NCBI GenBank assembly: GCA_021613535.1
Contig: CP075494.1
Span: 10,974,001-11,038,000, forward strand
Direction of reading: 5' to 3'
Length of the DNA stretch: 64,000 nt
From: Adineta vaga
Taxonomy: Eukaryota; Rotifera
Positions 39,353-51,489 of the stretch are shown in pieces. Positions within the stretch are counted from its first letter, which is position 1. Every line of letters starts with the position of its first letter. Under the pieces are notes generated by a model, which worked only from the letters and a program-made list of their open reading frames with translations, did no database searches and was not told the DNA's origin. The translations under genes and the position numbers were made by a program.

Positions 39353-42300
39353 TCTATCATACATAACAGTGACTCTTTTGTTTTCTTCGATAAACTGAGT
39401 CGAATTTTTGCTCATTCTATCAGAAAATCTTTCTCATAATTTTATTCTTTTTATAACAGTTATACTAATCCTTATTAATATTTTTTTCCTCACTTAAAAT
39501 ACTCATTTTTAGTTTTATATTTTTTTTTCTAAACAAAAATTATAGTATTATTAACGAACAATTGTGATACGAGTGAATTTTTGAAAATAGTATCTGTTCT
39601 TTCAAGTATTATCAAAATTTTTCTCGCTTTTCACACTAGTAATCTGTATTATTTCATTGTATTTTGTACTAATAAAATCGAAACAAAATTTTTCAAGCAC
39701 CTTATTTACTTTAGTGTAGTGGTGTTTTAATTTTTAATATCTATTATATAATAAGAGAGATGTATTATCTACGTAGTTTATACTTTGGTTTTTCCTTTTT
39801 CAATCAACAAATAACATCGCTATCTTCCAAAGAAATGCTAACAAATATAACAGTTTCCTTAGAAACATTGAAATAAATTATTGCAATAAAGTAACACTCC
39901 AGTGGCGCAATCAGGGGGAGGCGAATGGGCGATTGCTCATTCAAATTTTACTTGTTGAAATTGATACATGGTTTTATCAGTTAGATAGCAGCTATATTTT
40001 TTTCGTCTTTCATTTTACATTTTTCTTTCTTGGAAAACATTACGCTGAAAACAAGTCTTTTTTATTGACAACGTCAGTTCTTGTCTTTGTTCAAGTCCAA
40101 ACATGGACCAGAACTTTTACAGCCAATTCAACATCTGATAGAACCGTTTGTTGCTGTTTGAATGATCGAATAGTAGTTACCCATCCTGCAGCAAACAACT
40201 TAACCGTCACATCAAGTGTCAAGGGATGTTTTATTAGTTTTACGTTCTCATAATATAAAACTAAATATGGCATGCAAAATAAAAATCATTGTTTCTCGTG
40301 TGAGATCAAAAACTCACCTCTAATGTCATTGTCTCGACATCGATCATGTAAAAAAAGTAATCTTTATTTATCCTCATGAGAACAAAAAACAAACTTTCTT
40401 GTTTTCTTGAGTTGATCTTAAATTCTTTTACAAAGTAAGTGAAGATTATATTTATTTACACTTCACGTAAATCTATACTTGAAGATAAAAGGATTAATAT
40501 TGAGGAACATTAATGTGTGATATCACACTTTTGACAAGTACGATGACGATGATGATGAGAAAGGCGGTATCTTGAACAAATAGAAAATATTATTCATCGA
40601 TAGAAACACGTCTTCTATGTTTATGATAACACCTTCGCAATTGATCAACTCTTCCTAGAGAATATAGCATATCAATGATAAACGATCGATCGTTTGGGTT
40701 TTGCTCGTATAATCTTCTTATCCTAAAGAAACATTTCAATGATGAATACTTTCTTCTCTTGATCTTTTTTCTTCGACCGTCGAAGACATCGATCGTTAAT
40801 CATCGAGCAAGGTACTAACAAAGATGATAAGTATACTGAATGTTGATAGATGTTGAAGAATGTCGTAATGGCAATCTTATTTTACTTATTCTATTCAAGG
40901 TGTTTAGATGTCCATTCAAGTGAACATCTGATTATATGATTGAAAATGAATGTCGGCACTCAAACAAACTAAAGAGAGTAAAAGCAAGAAAAGAAGGAAA
41001 TTTAAATCGGATGTAAAAACGCTCCTGCCGACGTTAATCAAGTGGAAACATAAGAAGAGGATGCACTTTGAAATTGAGACGGTAATGAAAATACTTGCAC
41101 ACCTAATCCGATTGAAATCCTGTCAGTTGAATGAATGAATGAATGAATAAATAATTGTAAAACAAAACAAAACAAAATCTGGCATAATTTCCCAAGGTCT
41201 ATTTTTCTTTAAAGAAATAATGTTGATTCAGGCGCTGCATTTTTACTATTGATCAACATACAGAAAAACAACAGAACAAATGGAATGAAAGGGCGATCGT
41301 GTGTATGTATAGTTAGCCTCTGTTTTATCTTTTACCGCCTGTCATGATTGGCCTTCTTTCGTTATGATCATAGTGAAAGGCGTGATTGGAACCGCCTGTT
41401 CGAAGATATATACAGACAAAACGAATGAACGGTTAGTTATATAGACAAGTGGTAGGAGAGAACAAGGCATGTGATATATATCAGACCTCCTGCTAACCGG
41501 ACAAATCAAACCATTGATCATAATGATTTAACCGACATCGAGTAAACTAATTGTATTGTTGATGATGATCAGCAAGGCAGCAGGACAGGCTAAATGAACT
41601 TTTACTTCTTTCATCCATAATGAAAAATCACGTATCCGTCTAATTTAGTTTGTCAAGACAAAAAAAGCTATTCTCCACCAATTTATAGTTCACACTTTTC
41701 ATGTGCATGCGTGCATCATTTGACTTTTCTTTAAATATACAGTGAGATATGACGGCCAATCATTTTGGCCTGGTGCACGTGTGAAAAGGTAATAATGATG
41801 ATAATGGGCTTGACAGAAATGTGTAAGCGGTCAATAAAAATATGACATTGAAGAAGATCGGTCTAACTTTAAAGTGTGTGTGCTTATGCCCATATTCACA
41901 ATGCACATGTGTCAAATGGATTCGTTTGAAGATCATATTAGTACCGACTATGATTTGACATGCAAGTGACACCATTCATATTGATAATTATAGATCCTCA
42001 AATTGCATACTCATGCATTGAATCTATGTGAATAAAAACATAAAATAACTGTCGTATTCAAATAGACTACAACAAATTAGTAGAATATTTCGATGAAAAT
42101 TTTATGTATCTTATCCTCTTTTGCTCAGATATATCTCTATGTCGGCAATAATATTTGATGAAATCAAATTACTTTTTCAACAACATAAAAAAGGCGAAAG
42201 AATAAGATTTGTCGATTCAATTATTCTGTATACATAAAGACGATAATCTTCCCGACGACTGATTATTTGAATCAACATATCGGACAGATTTAAAGAGACG

Positions 42301-42674
42301 AAAAAGGATCGGTTTGAGATTAAGTTTTCTCTTTTCTTTTTCTTTGATCGACACCGCCCATTTTTTTCGTGTTTTCTCTCTCAATCAAACAAAAGCAACT
42401 GAATACATGTTTTCATTGGTTCATATCTCCTTCTGTCCTTAGAAGTAACCAATGAGAATCTGATTAGAAAGAGAGGAATGACCATCGATACATAAAGAAA
42501 AAGCAAAAGCGGTAAGGGTTAAAAGAAGGAAGAAAGTGAATGGCATAGTGTCAAAGGCGGAGTCAAAGATAGATACATACGGTGAAACGAGAGAAATAGG
42601 AACGAGCAAAACGAGAAAGAGAGAAAATACATCTTAACGGTATATACATTCAATCGAATTATCGAGTGAATAGC
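39353..42674. other. 3.3-kb gene-poor region upstream of the Sp factor
   Basis: No gene is supported. It contains a transposon-terminus-like sequence at 39900-39938, a scatter of GC-box-like cores (near 40562, 41335, 41392, 42354, 42556) and otherwise A/T-rich DNA. Frames near 39933 and 40950 look random. Confidence 0.45.
39900..39938 (+). mobile_element. possible hAT-like transposon terminus (relic)
   Basis: The sequence starting CAGTGGCGCAATCAGGGGGA is strikingly GC-rich for its surroundings and matches the general look of hAT-superfamily terminal inverted repeats (CAGTGGCG followed by a G-run). I could not find a matching inverted copy or transposase in the window, so it would be a solo or decayed end. 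Confidence 0.3.
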
Positions 42675-44037
42675 ATGGTCCTTTCGATTCATCCATTTCT
42701 TTTACCAACAACTGCTCATAATTTAATCATGGTATGTAAACGACATTCCTTTTTTTTAGGAATTAAAAACAAGGAGCAGTTCCTCAGGTCATAAAACTAT
42801 CTCTACAGATCAAACGAACGGTCATCGATAGCTTAAAGCCTTTCTTGAATTTGCATACTATCTAATTATATTCTTCGTATGTGTCTCAGTGTTTCATCAC
42901 ATAAACACTTCTCACATTTTCTCTCGTCCAATTAAGTTGCTACTAACCGGAACATACCACTCATCATGTTTAGAAGAAAAAAAAAGGCAACAGCAGTAGC
43001 AACTTGGATCACTTGCCGACAGATTATCACAGCAGAGAGCGTGCCGACATCGGATAATGAGCCGATACAAGAACATACACACGTGCTATTCTGATTCAAG
43101 TTGTTCACTTCTCTTTCATCGCTTTTCCTCTGTCCACACATAGAAGACATATGAAATCATCTTTCGTTTCTATTTTTAGAATTCAATGAATAATTCAATG
43201 GCTCGTTCAACTATTGCTCGACCTGTACCTGTAAATCCTCAACCAATATCATGGTCACCATTAGGTCGTTTACATACTGAAGCACTTATTCGTCAAAAAG
43301 CATTACAAATCTTACAAGCACAATTTTCTCTACTACCACCACCCCCACCTTTACCACCACCACCATCATCTCTTCATCCTCATACACTTGCTGCTATACT
43401 ATCCTCCTCCTCCTCCTCCTCCTCCTCCTCCTCCTCCTCATCATCATCATCATCATCGTCATCGTGTTCAAATTCTTTAAATTCTAGTACAAATTCTTCT
43501 TCCTTATCGTCGAAAGAATCGTCCGATAAATGGTGGAGTGTTAATGAGCACGCATCTAGTTTATTTGGTTCTGTAACTCGCCGATGTAAACGTTGTCGTT
43601 GTCCGAATTGTATAAATCAACCATCATCTCTGTTAACGGATTCTTCAACATCAAAACGTCAACATATTTGTCATATATGTAAAAAAATCTACGGAAAAAC
43701 ATCACATTTAAAAGCACATCTTCGTTGGCATGCAGGCGAACGTCCATTTCGTTGTACTTGGTTATTTTGTGGCAAAGCATTTACACGTTCCGATGAATTA
43801 CAACGTCATTTACGTACACATACTGGTGAAAAACGTTTTGTCTGTTCGAAATGTGGTAAACGTTTTATGCGTTCAGATCATTTATCAAAACATTCGAAAA
43901 CACATGAAATATCTCTATCAACAACAATGAATCATTCTTCATTAGAACTACTTGACAATACCATGGGAACTAGTAGTATCAGTAGTGATGAAATTTCATC
44001 GCATGAAGATGATGAAATTATTGATGTACAATATTAA
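42675..44037 (+). CDS. Sp/buttonhead-family zinc-finger transcription factor, 304 aa
   Basis: Two exons, 42675-42731 (19 codons) and 43180-44037, joined in phase 0. A Pro-rich run and a ~21-residue Ser homopolymer (residues ~94-114) precede the buttonhead box [11 protein letters not shown] at about 153-163. Three C2H2 fingers follow: finger 1 (183-203, [13 protein letters not shown]), finger 2 (211-233, [13 protein letters not shown]) and finger 3 (241-261, [13 protein letters not shown]). The recognition residues match Sp factors, which bind GC boxes. Finger 1 has C-x2-C instead of the usual Sp C-x4-C, with the customary PG residues missing. The Btd box places it with Sp5-9/buttonhead rather than KLF. 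The first exon is supported by an in-frame donor and acceptor; if wrong, the ATG at 43186 would be used. Confidence 0.88.
43402..43466. repeat. (TCC)n(TCA)n coding microsatellite
   Basis: Triplet repeat encoding the poly-Ser tract of the Sp factor; likely length-variable between alleles. Confidence 0.95.
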
Positions 44038-44537
44038 CATTATTTAATGAATGAAAAACTCTTCGAAAATCACAGTGATGTGTTTTTGCAATTGTCTCGG
44101 TGTTCAATGTGTGCGCGCGCGCGTGTGTGTGTGTTTCTTCTTATATTATTGTGTATGTATCTAAATAGAATCATGAATGGTTGTTTGTTTTTTATTTATT
44201 GACAAAAAATAATAATAATAAATTATATAATTTGAAGAAGTCCAACTGTTTTGATCATTTTTTTTTACTGATAAAGATCAATAGGATTGCATACAAAGTG
44301 TTAAATGATAAAGTATACATCGTTATGATGTTTGATTAACGAAGAAATTGACCTTTTCAGAGTTTTTGATTGATAACTACCACAAACGAGATGAACATGT
44401 ACCATAATTAATCGTCTTCTGAGCAGTAGTTATGTAAAGAAAATAAGATTCTTCAACTACAAAGTAACTGAAATTTATCTGATTTCTTTGTTATTGTTAA
44501 ACATAGACTCGATACTTTAATAATAGAACAATTCGAT
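44038..44537. other. convergent 3' flanks of Sp factor and desaturase
   Basis: Holds a purine/pyrimidine alternating (GC)n(GT)n run at about 44110-44133, which is the kind of sequence able to adopt Z-DNA, and A/T-rich 3' UTR sequence. No gene. Confidence 0.5.
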
Positions 44538-45767
44538 CTATTCAATTATTTTACTGTTCGATGTTGCAAAATGTTTTAATGTTAAATAGTTTCGATACCA
44601 AATAGACCAAACACTCTCACATCGATATTTAATACCGTTTTCTTTTGCCCATTGTTGAATAATAGGTCTAATTCGTACATAATTATATTTTGGCATTGTC
44701 GGAAAAAGATGATGTTCAAGTTGATATTGCATTCCACCCCATAACCATTCCATAAAGAAATTTTCACAACGTGCATCACATGTAGTTAAAAATTGTGTTT
44801 CGACAAACGAATAATTCGAATCATATAACATATCTTCACTTTGATGTGTTGCTGTAACAATACATGCGACAAGTAGACCACCAAATAGAATAGAACCAAG
44901 AGTGATTTGCCAACCAAGTGTATAAAGCCAAAAATAATTTGGTAACATCATCAGTAATTCACAATATTGATATGTAGTCAAGGAATGTCGAAGAGATTTC
45001 CATCGCCAACTTACATACAATAATGAATAAACAGGTAAGAAATACCAATGTTGATAAGCGCGAAACCATACATCAAGATCTTTTCTAGGAACAAATAAAT
45101 GAAATATAGGATCAGTATCAACATCTATATCAATTCCAATATGATTTGTATAGACATGATGCGTATTGTGTTTATGTGACCACCAAGTTGGACTAAAAGC
45201 GTTTACTAAACCAGTTAATGTTCGGCAAAGCCATCGCATCCATATTCCTCTTCCATGTGCATAATCATGTCCAATCCAACCAGCTTGTTGCATACCAAAT
45301 CCAATGAATAGAATAGCAAGACAAGAAGAATTCCAATAAAAATGACAATATGTCCCACATATACACAAGAAATATACAGAGAAATGATAAAATAATTCCC
45401 AGAATAATGAACGATTAAAATATCCATTCTCAATTAAATTTTGTCGTAAGGATCGATATGATTGTGTTATATTTGTTATCTCTATCAATGGTAACATAGT
45501 TTGAATATAAACTGATGAACATGGTTTGAAACGAGAAAGTCTTTGAATAGCGTCATCACTATGAATAGAATGAAATGCATCCGTTGCATCTTTTTTATTT
45601 AAATTTCGAAGAATTTCTGCACCACCTGGATGAATGTTTTGCCAGTGAGTTAAATCATACCATTGTTCATCAATATATAAATGTAGTTGATCATTGATAA
45701 TAGATTTTGAAACAATTGAAGGGTTTGATGTTTGAGTATGATGTTCTGTTTCATCGTTTGGAGTCAT
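44538..45767 (-). CDS. front-end (cytochrome b5-fused) fatty acid desaturase, 409 aa
   Basis: A single-exon gene starting at the ATG 45767-45765. Residues ~20-95 form a cytochrome b5 domain with the haem-binding HPGG at 46-49. The desaturase domain carries three His boxes: HDYAH (167-171), HKHNTHH (198-204) and QLEHH (349-353). The Gln in the third box and the fused cytochrome b5 are the hallmarks of front-end acyl desaturases (delta-4/5/6/8), which insert a double bond between an existing one and the carboxyl end of polyunsaturated acyl chains in the ER membrane. Several hydrophobic segments between the boxes fit the four-helix topology. Exact regioselectivity cannot be read from sequence. 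It has no introns, in contrast with most neighbours. Confidence 0.93.
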   Translation of the reverse strand: MTPNDETEHHTQTSNPSIVSKSIINDQLHLYIDEQWYDLTHWQNIHPGGAEILRNLNKKDATDAFHSIHSDDAIQRLSRFKPCSSVYIQTMLPLIEITNITQSYRSLRQNLIENGYFNRSLFWELFYHFSVYFLCICGTYCHFYWNSSCLAILFIGFGMQQAGWIGHDYAHGRGIWMRWLCRTLTGLVNAFSPTWWSHKHNTHHVYTNHIGIDIDVDTDPIFHLFVPRKDLDVWFRAYQHWYFLPVYSLLYVSWRWKSLRHSLTTYQYCELLMMLPNYFWLYTLGWQITLGSILFGGLLVACIVTATHQSEDMLYDSNYSFVETQFLTTCDARCENFFMEWLWGGMQYQLEHHLFPTMPKYNYVRIRPIIQQWAKENGIKYRCESVWSIWYRNYLTLKHFATSNSKIIE

Positions 45768-46459
45768 CCGTAAATTCTAAAACAAGAAAAATTATTTTAA
45801 AACAATTTTAGGTATATTGACCAATGATTTATTTTGTCAAAAGTTCACTAGCTAATAGATTGAGAGAAGCTATCCAGCATTATGATAAACATTTCTTTTT
45901 TTTCCTAATCAAACTATATAAGACTCAGACATTTAAAAGGATTTTCTTCTACCTTTCAGACATGAGATGGTTGACCGTCTTTTTTTTCTTCTTCTATCTT
46001 CTTAATGAATATATGTCTTTGCTTTCAACGGATGCGAGAATGGTGAATCGTAGAAGAATGTGTCATGCTTGTCGACAACTAATAGTCCTGTAACTTTTTT
46101 TCTCTCAATTTTTCATCTCATATAACAGAAAAAATGTGGAAACGGAAGCGTGATTAGTTTATGTTTTTTTTCTTCTTCCAGGCATATGATCTTTCTATTT
46201 ATATCAAAAATTACTAACAAGTATACTTGTCTTTGACAACGAATGATTGTATAAAAATGGCGTAGGAGATTGAAACAATAATGTGCGTACATTCACAATT
46301 TGAAGTATCATACCTATTGAAGCATTTGCTAAATATTTACTATAGAAAAGATGAAAAATAGTCATTTAAATGCTTAGCAAATCTTAGATGTTATATGTAG
46401 ATTATTAAACAAAATCTATTCGATTGTTTATAGTCGTTCTCCAAATTGATCAAGAAACT
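45768..46459. other. intergenic, no gene seen
   Basis: A/T-rich upstream flank of the desaturase. A plus-strand frame at 45824-46093 is Phe/Leu/Arg-rich with no family signature. Confidence 0.5.
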
Positions 46460-47600
46460 CAATATACATTTGGCATTACATTGGATCACATTCAGCTGAA
46501 TATCGAGTAATATCAATCGCTTTTTTCTGCATGTTCAACAGTATTTTCATGTTTATGTAAACCATCACAGGCAGTTGATAGATTATGATGAATTAATGAT
46601 AGTAAAGGATGATTGACAGGAAGAGATTTCTCATATATTTCCAGGGCTTTTTCGAAATGATCTTGTAGTGTTTCCTATACACCTCCAATATTGTTATAAA
46701 TCGCCGATAAAGATGGGTGATCGGATGGGAGATAACGTAATTCCATGTCAAGTGTTTGTTTATAATAAGATAATGCATTAATATAATTTTGTTTTCGTTC
46801 AAGAATATATTCAATTTGATGATAAAGATATCCTAAATTTTGAAAATCATCTTCTGAATGAACACTAGAAAAATAACTCAGATTTTCTAATGAAACAAAT
46901 GGAATTCAATAACGAAGAGAATCGGTGTTTGTTTGAAATTCTTTGCAAAACCTAGAGAGATATTTTTGTTCGTACTTGTTGAAAGGAAATTATTGAATCA
47001 AAGAAGTCCATCTTGATTCTGTTGTATCTTTTCGAAATCTTTTGCAGATAAATCCTGATCTCGATAGACAATTAGTTCATCTAAATATAAATTCTCTTGA
47101 TAAAGATCTTTAATAAAAAATTCCATTTTAATCAATATTTCACTTGAAATTCTTCAAGAATTGTTAATTGATATTGATTATCTTTATACGATTGACGAAA
47201 AAAATCTATATAATCGTCTTTAGATTTGAAATCATAGGTAATATCAAAGATAATTTTTTTTTGAATAATTGTGAATACATAAATGATTGATTCAATGCAT
47301 CAAGATTATTAGTTAATAAAGATGGAGGAATACTAATTGAAATCGAATAGTCTTCGTCTTGACATTTGATAAAATTCTCGAATAAACCTTCGATTTTCTT
47401 CCATTTACTAATCCATCTTTGATCAATCATCTGAGTGATCATTTCCAAACATTGATCACAATTATCACCAATTCGAAAGGTATATTTGTTTACAATCTCA
47501 TTGAACCAAATGGTAAGAAAAACTTTTTGATTACGAATTAATCATCCTGATAGAGTAGAACTTATTGTCGATTCATTCATTGACGAGAGAAAGATTTAGC
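46460..47600 (-). pseudogene. decayed kinesin-light-chain-like TPR protein gene
   Basis: Read on the minus strand, fragments of a TPR protein are clear between about 46900 and 46530: NLGYLYHQIEY, then SYYKQTLDMELRYLPSDHPSL and SAIYNNIGGV, the KLC-type 42-residue repeat, followed by an in-frame TAG and then FEKALEIYEKSLPVNHPLLS. Upstream (47540-47130) pieces such as RIGDNCDQCLEMITQMIDQRW and PPSLLTNNLDALNQSF are interrupted by frameshifts and stops. In bdelloids large proteins with such N-terminal regions and KLC-type TPRs are a multicopy family, so this is probably a dead copy (inference). Confidence 0.65.
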
Positions 47601-47828
47601 AATAAGAAAAATGAAAAACAAGGTTATGAAACGCTTCATAGAACATTAATAAGATTATTTTTATCTACACATTGTTCGCTTGAAACGTCATCATTCATTC
47701 ACATACTAGTCACTCATATATTTATGTTTAATTAATGGTTCAAACTGCATTTTCCTGACGTACTAAGCATCGTCATAAAAAGAGTGAATTCACCCTCTTT
47801 GTTTTGTGTCAAACGAAGATAGTATTGA

Positions 47829-47839
47829 GGGGGGGGGGG
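47829..47839. repeat. G homopolymer run
   Basis: Eleven consecutive G in an A/T-rich setting, at the edge of the two pseudogenes. Could be an assembly or slippage hotspot. Confidence 0.9.
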
Positions 47840-48009
47840 AAGTGTTCTTAGCTGTAAAGCTTCTGAGATTATAGTAGAAAATATTAATTAAAATATTAAA
47901 ATATATGGAAATGATGTAACGGTAGTACTCGATGAATATCCCTTTTTCTTTTGGTTAAATCAGAAACTAAATAAATGTAGAAAAAGAAGTTGCATTTTCA
48001 TAGTGAACA

Positions 48010-48745
48010 TTATTCTTGATCTATTCATCATTCTATTCGCTTCAGTGAAAATATTAGTACCTATTTTAATACTATAGATCACTTTATATCTTCAATTACT
48101 AACACAATCAGATCGAATTGCTCATTTATTATGTATGAACATGTATATTACTCTTTTTATTGGTTGCGTACACTTGTATTAGATATGTATTGTTATACTT
48201 TATATGGTCATCATTATTTTGACATTTCTTCCGATGAATATTGGTGTTATCTTCTATTTTATGTTAGTGGTTGTAAGTTTTATTATTCATAATTACTTCA
48301 AGCTGTCTATCAACTTTGTTGAATTGTATTTTATAGAATACAAATCTTTCAATCACCGTATTTCTATTTTAATGGTATTTTTCTTCAATAACCTGTAAGT
48401 TTTGTTCAAATTATATCTGTCTTTTTATCATGAATATTCGAATATTTTCAAGAAGATTATCATTGTCAGATTGTATTCTATAACATTTGTGGATTATTAA
48501 CTGGTTTAGCATTAGTACATATGGTACTAATATCATTAACAATGATTCATTATATTTACATGGTTGTTTCTATTCGCAAGCATAGTCAAACTATTAGAAG
48601 TAAACAACAACGAATTCGTGAACGTCGAGATTTTTCTGTATGAACTCGAATATTTATATTATATTATTCGCAATAATCGCACCGGAAATGCCACAATTAG
48701 GTATTGATGTTTTCTATGGATATCTTTCATAGTGATCGACACAAT
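48010..48745 (+). pseudogene. decayed rhodopsin-type GPCR gene
   Basis: A continuous similarity to lineage-type seven-TM receptors is visible across stops and shifts: DRIAHLLCMNMYITLFIGC (TM2 region), LYG followed by WCYLLFYVSGC and YYS-stop-LLQAVYQLC (TM3), IVFYRIQIFQS (loop 2), ICGLLTGLALVHMVLISLTM (TM5), then SIRKHSQT and RIRERRDFSV-stop-RIFIL (loop 3 into TM6). At least three in-frame stops interrupt it. No intact 7TM frame can be assembled, so I call it a pseudogene. Assignment rests on pattern of hydrophobic segments and the loop motifs. Confidence 0.55.
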
Positions 48746-48949
48746 TTGAATTATGTATATCTCTAATAATCATGCACGTTTCTCCTAATTTATTTTCCTT
48801 TTGAAAGAAATGATTTAATTAATTGATGATCATCTACTGAGTAGCGACATCTGAAACTCATTGCCTCGATTTGTATTTTTCAAGTAATTCATAACCAACA
48901 GAAGAAAATATTCTTCTTTCTTTTATTTTATCATTTTTCTATCATTAGT

Positions 48950-48979
48950 ATTTATTTATTTATTTATTTATTTATTTTC
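48950..48979. repeat. (TTTA)n microsatellite
   Basis: Seven or so TTTA units immediately upstream of the LAMTOR3 start codon, presumably within its promoter or 5' UTR. Confidence 0.9.
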
Positions 48980-48986
48980 AATTCTA

Positions 48987-49337
48987 ATGAACTTTCCACA
49001 ATTATTTGCTCATATTGATGGTATTGAAGCGATTCTCATTCTTGATAAAGACGGAACACCAATTATAAAATTACCAAATAATGCAGCTGTTGATCAACTT
49101 GATTTACAAACACTTCTCCCATCTGCACAAATTTTACAAGATCAAAGTTCACGAATGAATTTGAAAAAGTTGAAAACTGTTGTGACTTACTGGTCTGCAC
49201 GTCAAATTATCACATATAATGTTCCACCATTGACGATTATAATTGCAGCGGATAGGAATGTGAATACAGGTGCATTACTTAATTTATATAATGATTTTCA
49301 AACGATTGCAAGTGAAAGTTTAACTAATCGTATTTAA
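48987..49337 (+). CDS. LAMTOR3: Ragulator subunit LAMTOR3 (MP1), 116 aa
   Basis: A single-exon gene of 116 residues (human 124). It shows the roadblock/LC7-type fold pattern of the family: a first helix, then IEAILILDKDGTPIIKLPN (beta hairpin), a central ITYNVPPLTIIIAAD strand segment, and a C-terminal helix starting NTGALLNLYNDF that matches the NTG motif of LAMTOR3. The protein pairs with LAMTOR2 in the Ragulator scaffold on late endosomes and lysosomes and supports mTORC1 and MAPK signalling. The start at 48987 gives a slightly shorter N terminus than in vertebrates. An upstream exon cannot be excluded, but none is obvious. Confidence 0.85.
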   Translation: MNFPQLFAHIDGIEAILILDKDGTPIIKLPNNAAVDQLDLQTLLPSAQILQDQSSRMNLKKLKTVVTYWSARQIITYNVPPLTIIIAADRNVNTGALLNLYNDFQTIASESLTNRI

Positions 49338-51262
49338 TACTTGTCTTTCTCTTATCTAATAAATATCATGTCAATGAATTGGCTAAACGATGCTATAGTT
49401 CAATGGTCTAAATCGAAATTTTCGTTGGTTCGAATCTTACTCTTTTCTTTTCGTCATCAGTTAAACTTTGTTTGAATGATGATATCCACAGACCTGTACC
49501 GAATATAAAAAATGTGGAATTATAAATTCTAGTCTGACAAACAAAGAAATACGTAGTTTCATCGAAGTTTTGTTCATGAATACTGTACGTTTTTCTTGTC
49601 TATTGTCAGAAGTAATTACTCTTATTCTTTTGTCTCCTTTTTTTCGACTGGATAGTTTACGAAATCTATATGTCAATTGACAGCTGGGTAGCGTACTCTT
49701 TTTTCTTCTCTCACATGCGATTGACCTCATTATAAACAGTAATGGTTATTTTGAATGAGACATTGTTAATAATTAATTTTTGAGTCTTTTTTTTATTGAA
49801 AAAAAAAACTTCGGTCATTGTTGATTAGATGTCAATGGATTTTTTTTCTCTTTTTATTCGATTGTGTAATTAATCAAATTGAAATCATTGATGATAAAAT
49901 ATGTCTTTGTTATTCTTCTCATTATTGACCAGAATAGATCTGGACAAGTTTTTCTGATTATTGATTTGCCATTTGGAGAAATCTTTGTCTATTATATATT
50001 TGATAACTGTTCATCGTCAAGTAATAATAAACAATCATCATAATGATTAGCTTTCTTCAATATGTTGATGTATGACATCGTGTAGTCTCCCTTTGTGTCT
50101 AGACTTGATTGTTAAATGAACATGTAGGCAGAGAGAAAAGAGAAAGAGATTGAATATGAAAAAAAAAGAACATAATGTTCAACAAGATCAATTGATGATT
50201 GCTTTCCCGTCATGATTGTTATGCATTTTATTATCATAATAATCGAAGCACACGCACCATCGATCAACGCGTAACAACATTTTGAATTTTTCCCATGTTC
50301 CATTCAATGATTGACCGAGCTCTTGACACACGATGAGAGCAAGCAAAAAAATGGCACTCTCTATAATCTCTAACTCAACATCATGTTCTACTCGGTCAAC
50401 AGTCAATAATTAGTGTTCTCTCTAGTGAGTATCGTCAATTTACATGTTCAAATAACAATGTACACTGATCATAGTCATTGAGAATTTTCATGATTTCTTT
50501 TTTTTTTTTCGAGGAAACAAACATATTTTGTACGAAGGAACGCATTAATAGTTTGCATTTGTAATGTATATCGTTGGTAACTCTTTAGAAAGAGTCGTGA
50601 TGATGAAAGAAACATTAGAATGCAATGCAATCCATGCATGCATAAGTGTAGTAAGTAAAAGAAGGCTGACATTGGTCGTATGTAAAACGGAGATAAAACT
50701 GTTTGCACGACATCCTTATTCAGGAAATTGAAAAAATGATAATAGTAGTAGCCGACTGTAAACAAGGATGTATATGCATATCAATAGTTCGATCTCTTGT
50801 CTTTGTCCTATTAGTTGTATAATGAGACAACTATTAAAATAGATGTTTGTAAAAAAAAGAAATGATTTCATCGATCAGTTAAACATAAAAGCGAACATTC
50901 GCTTTGTTTCTTTCAATTGTTCTCTATGTCTGCATTTTTTTCTATCAATATTTATGTACTTATCACACTAGACAATCTGTATTTATATGGATATTTATAT
51001 ATATATATAAAAGAAAAGAATGTGAAGCTCAACAAGGATCTTCTTTCCAGAGAAAGAAAACATATTAATTAGAACGTTGAAGAAAGAAACGTAAATCGCA
51101 AATTTCAACTGAGAAGACTTGTCATAGACAAGAGAAGTTAAATGTTTGTGATGCAATTGTCTTGCAACAGTACAGAAAAACAGGCACAACTGTCTCTCTG
51201 TCTTTCGTTGACATTTTCTCTTTTGCTTTTATTCTATCATTTCTACATGTTCAATTTCTCCC

Positions 51263-51284
51263 CCTCTCTCTCTCTCTCTCTCTT
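51263..51284. repeat. (CT)n microsatellite
   Basis: About nine CT units in the syndecan upstream region. Confidence 0.9.
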
Positions 51285-51468
51285 CCTTCTCAAATTGCTT
51301 CGGTAGATGATGTAACTCTGTCCGGTTCTCTTTCTTTCAATAGAAGATGTCGAGTGAACTAGCACCAGCGGCAAACAAATATAAATTGACATAGATGATC
51401 GTTCATTTGAACTAGTACACAAGATTTTTTTTCACTATTAATTGTACTTCAGTAAGAAGACAACATAC

Positions 51469-51489
51469 GTGTGTGTGTGTGTGTGTGTA
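51469..51489. repeat. (GT)n microsatellite
   Basis: About ten GT units in the syndecan upstream region. Confidence 0.9.

Noticed and set aside
39933-41138. Frames at 39933-40253 and 40950-41138
   Set aside because: No ATG start for the first, no family match for either, and no plausible splice partners; the first overlaps the possible transposon relic.
49395-49437. tRNA-like A box (TAGTTCAATGG) and B box (GGTTCGAATC)
   Set aside because: The two boxes are about 13 bases closer than in a real tRNA, leaving no room for an anticodon arm, and no acceptor stem pairs around them.
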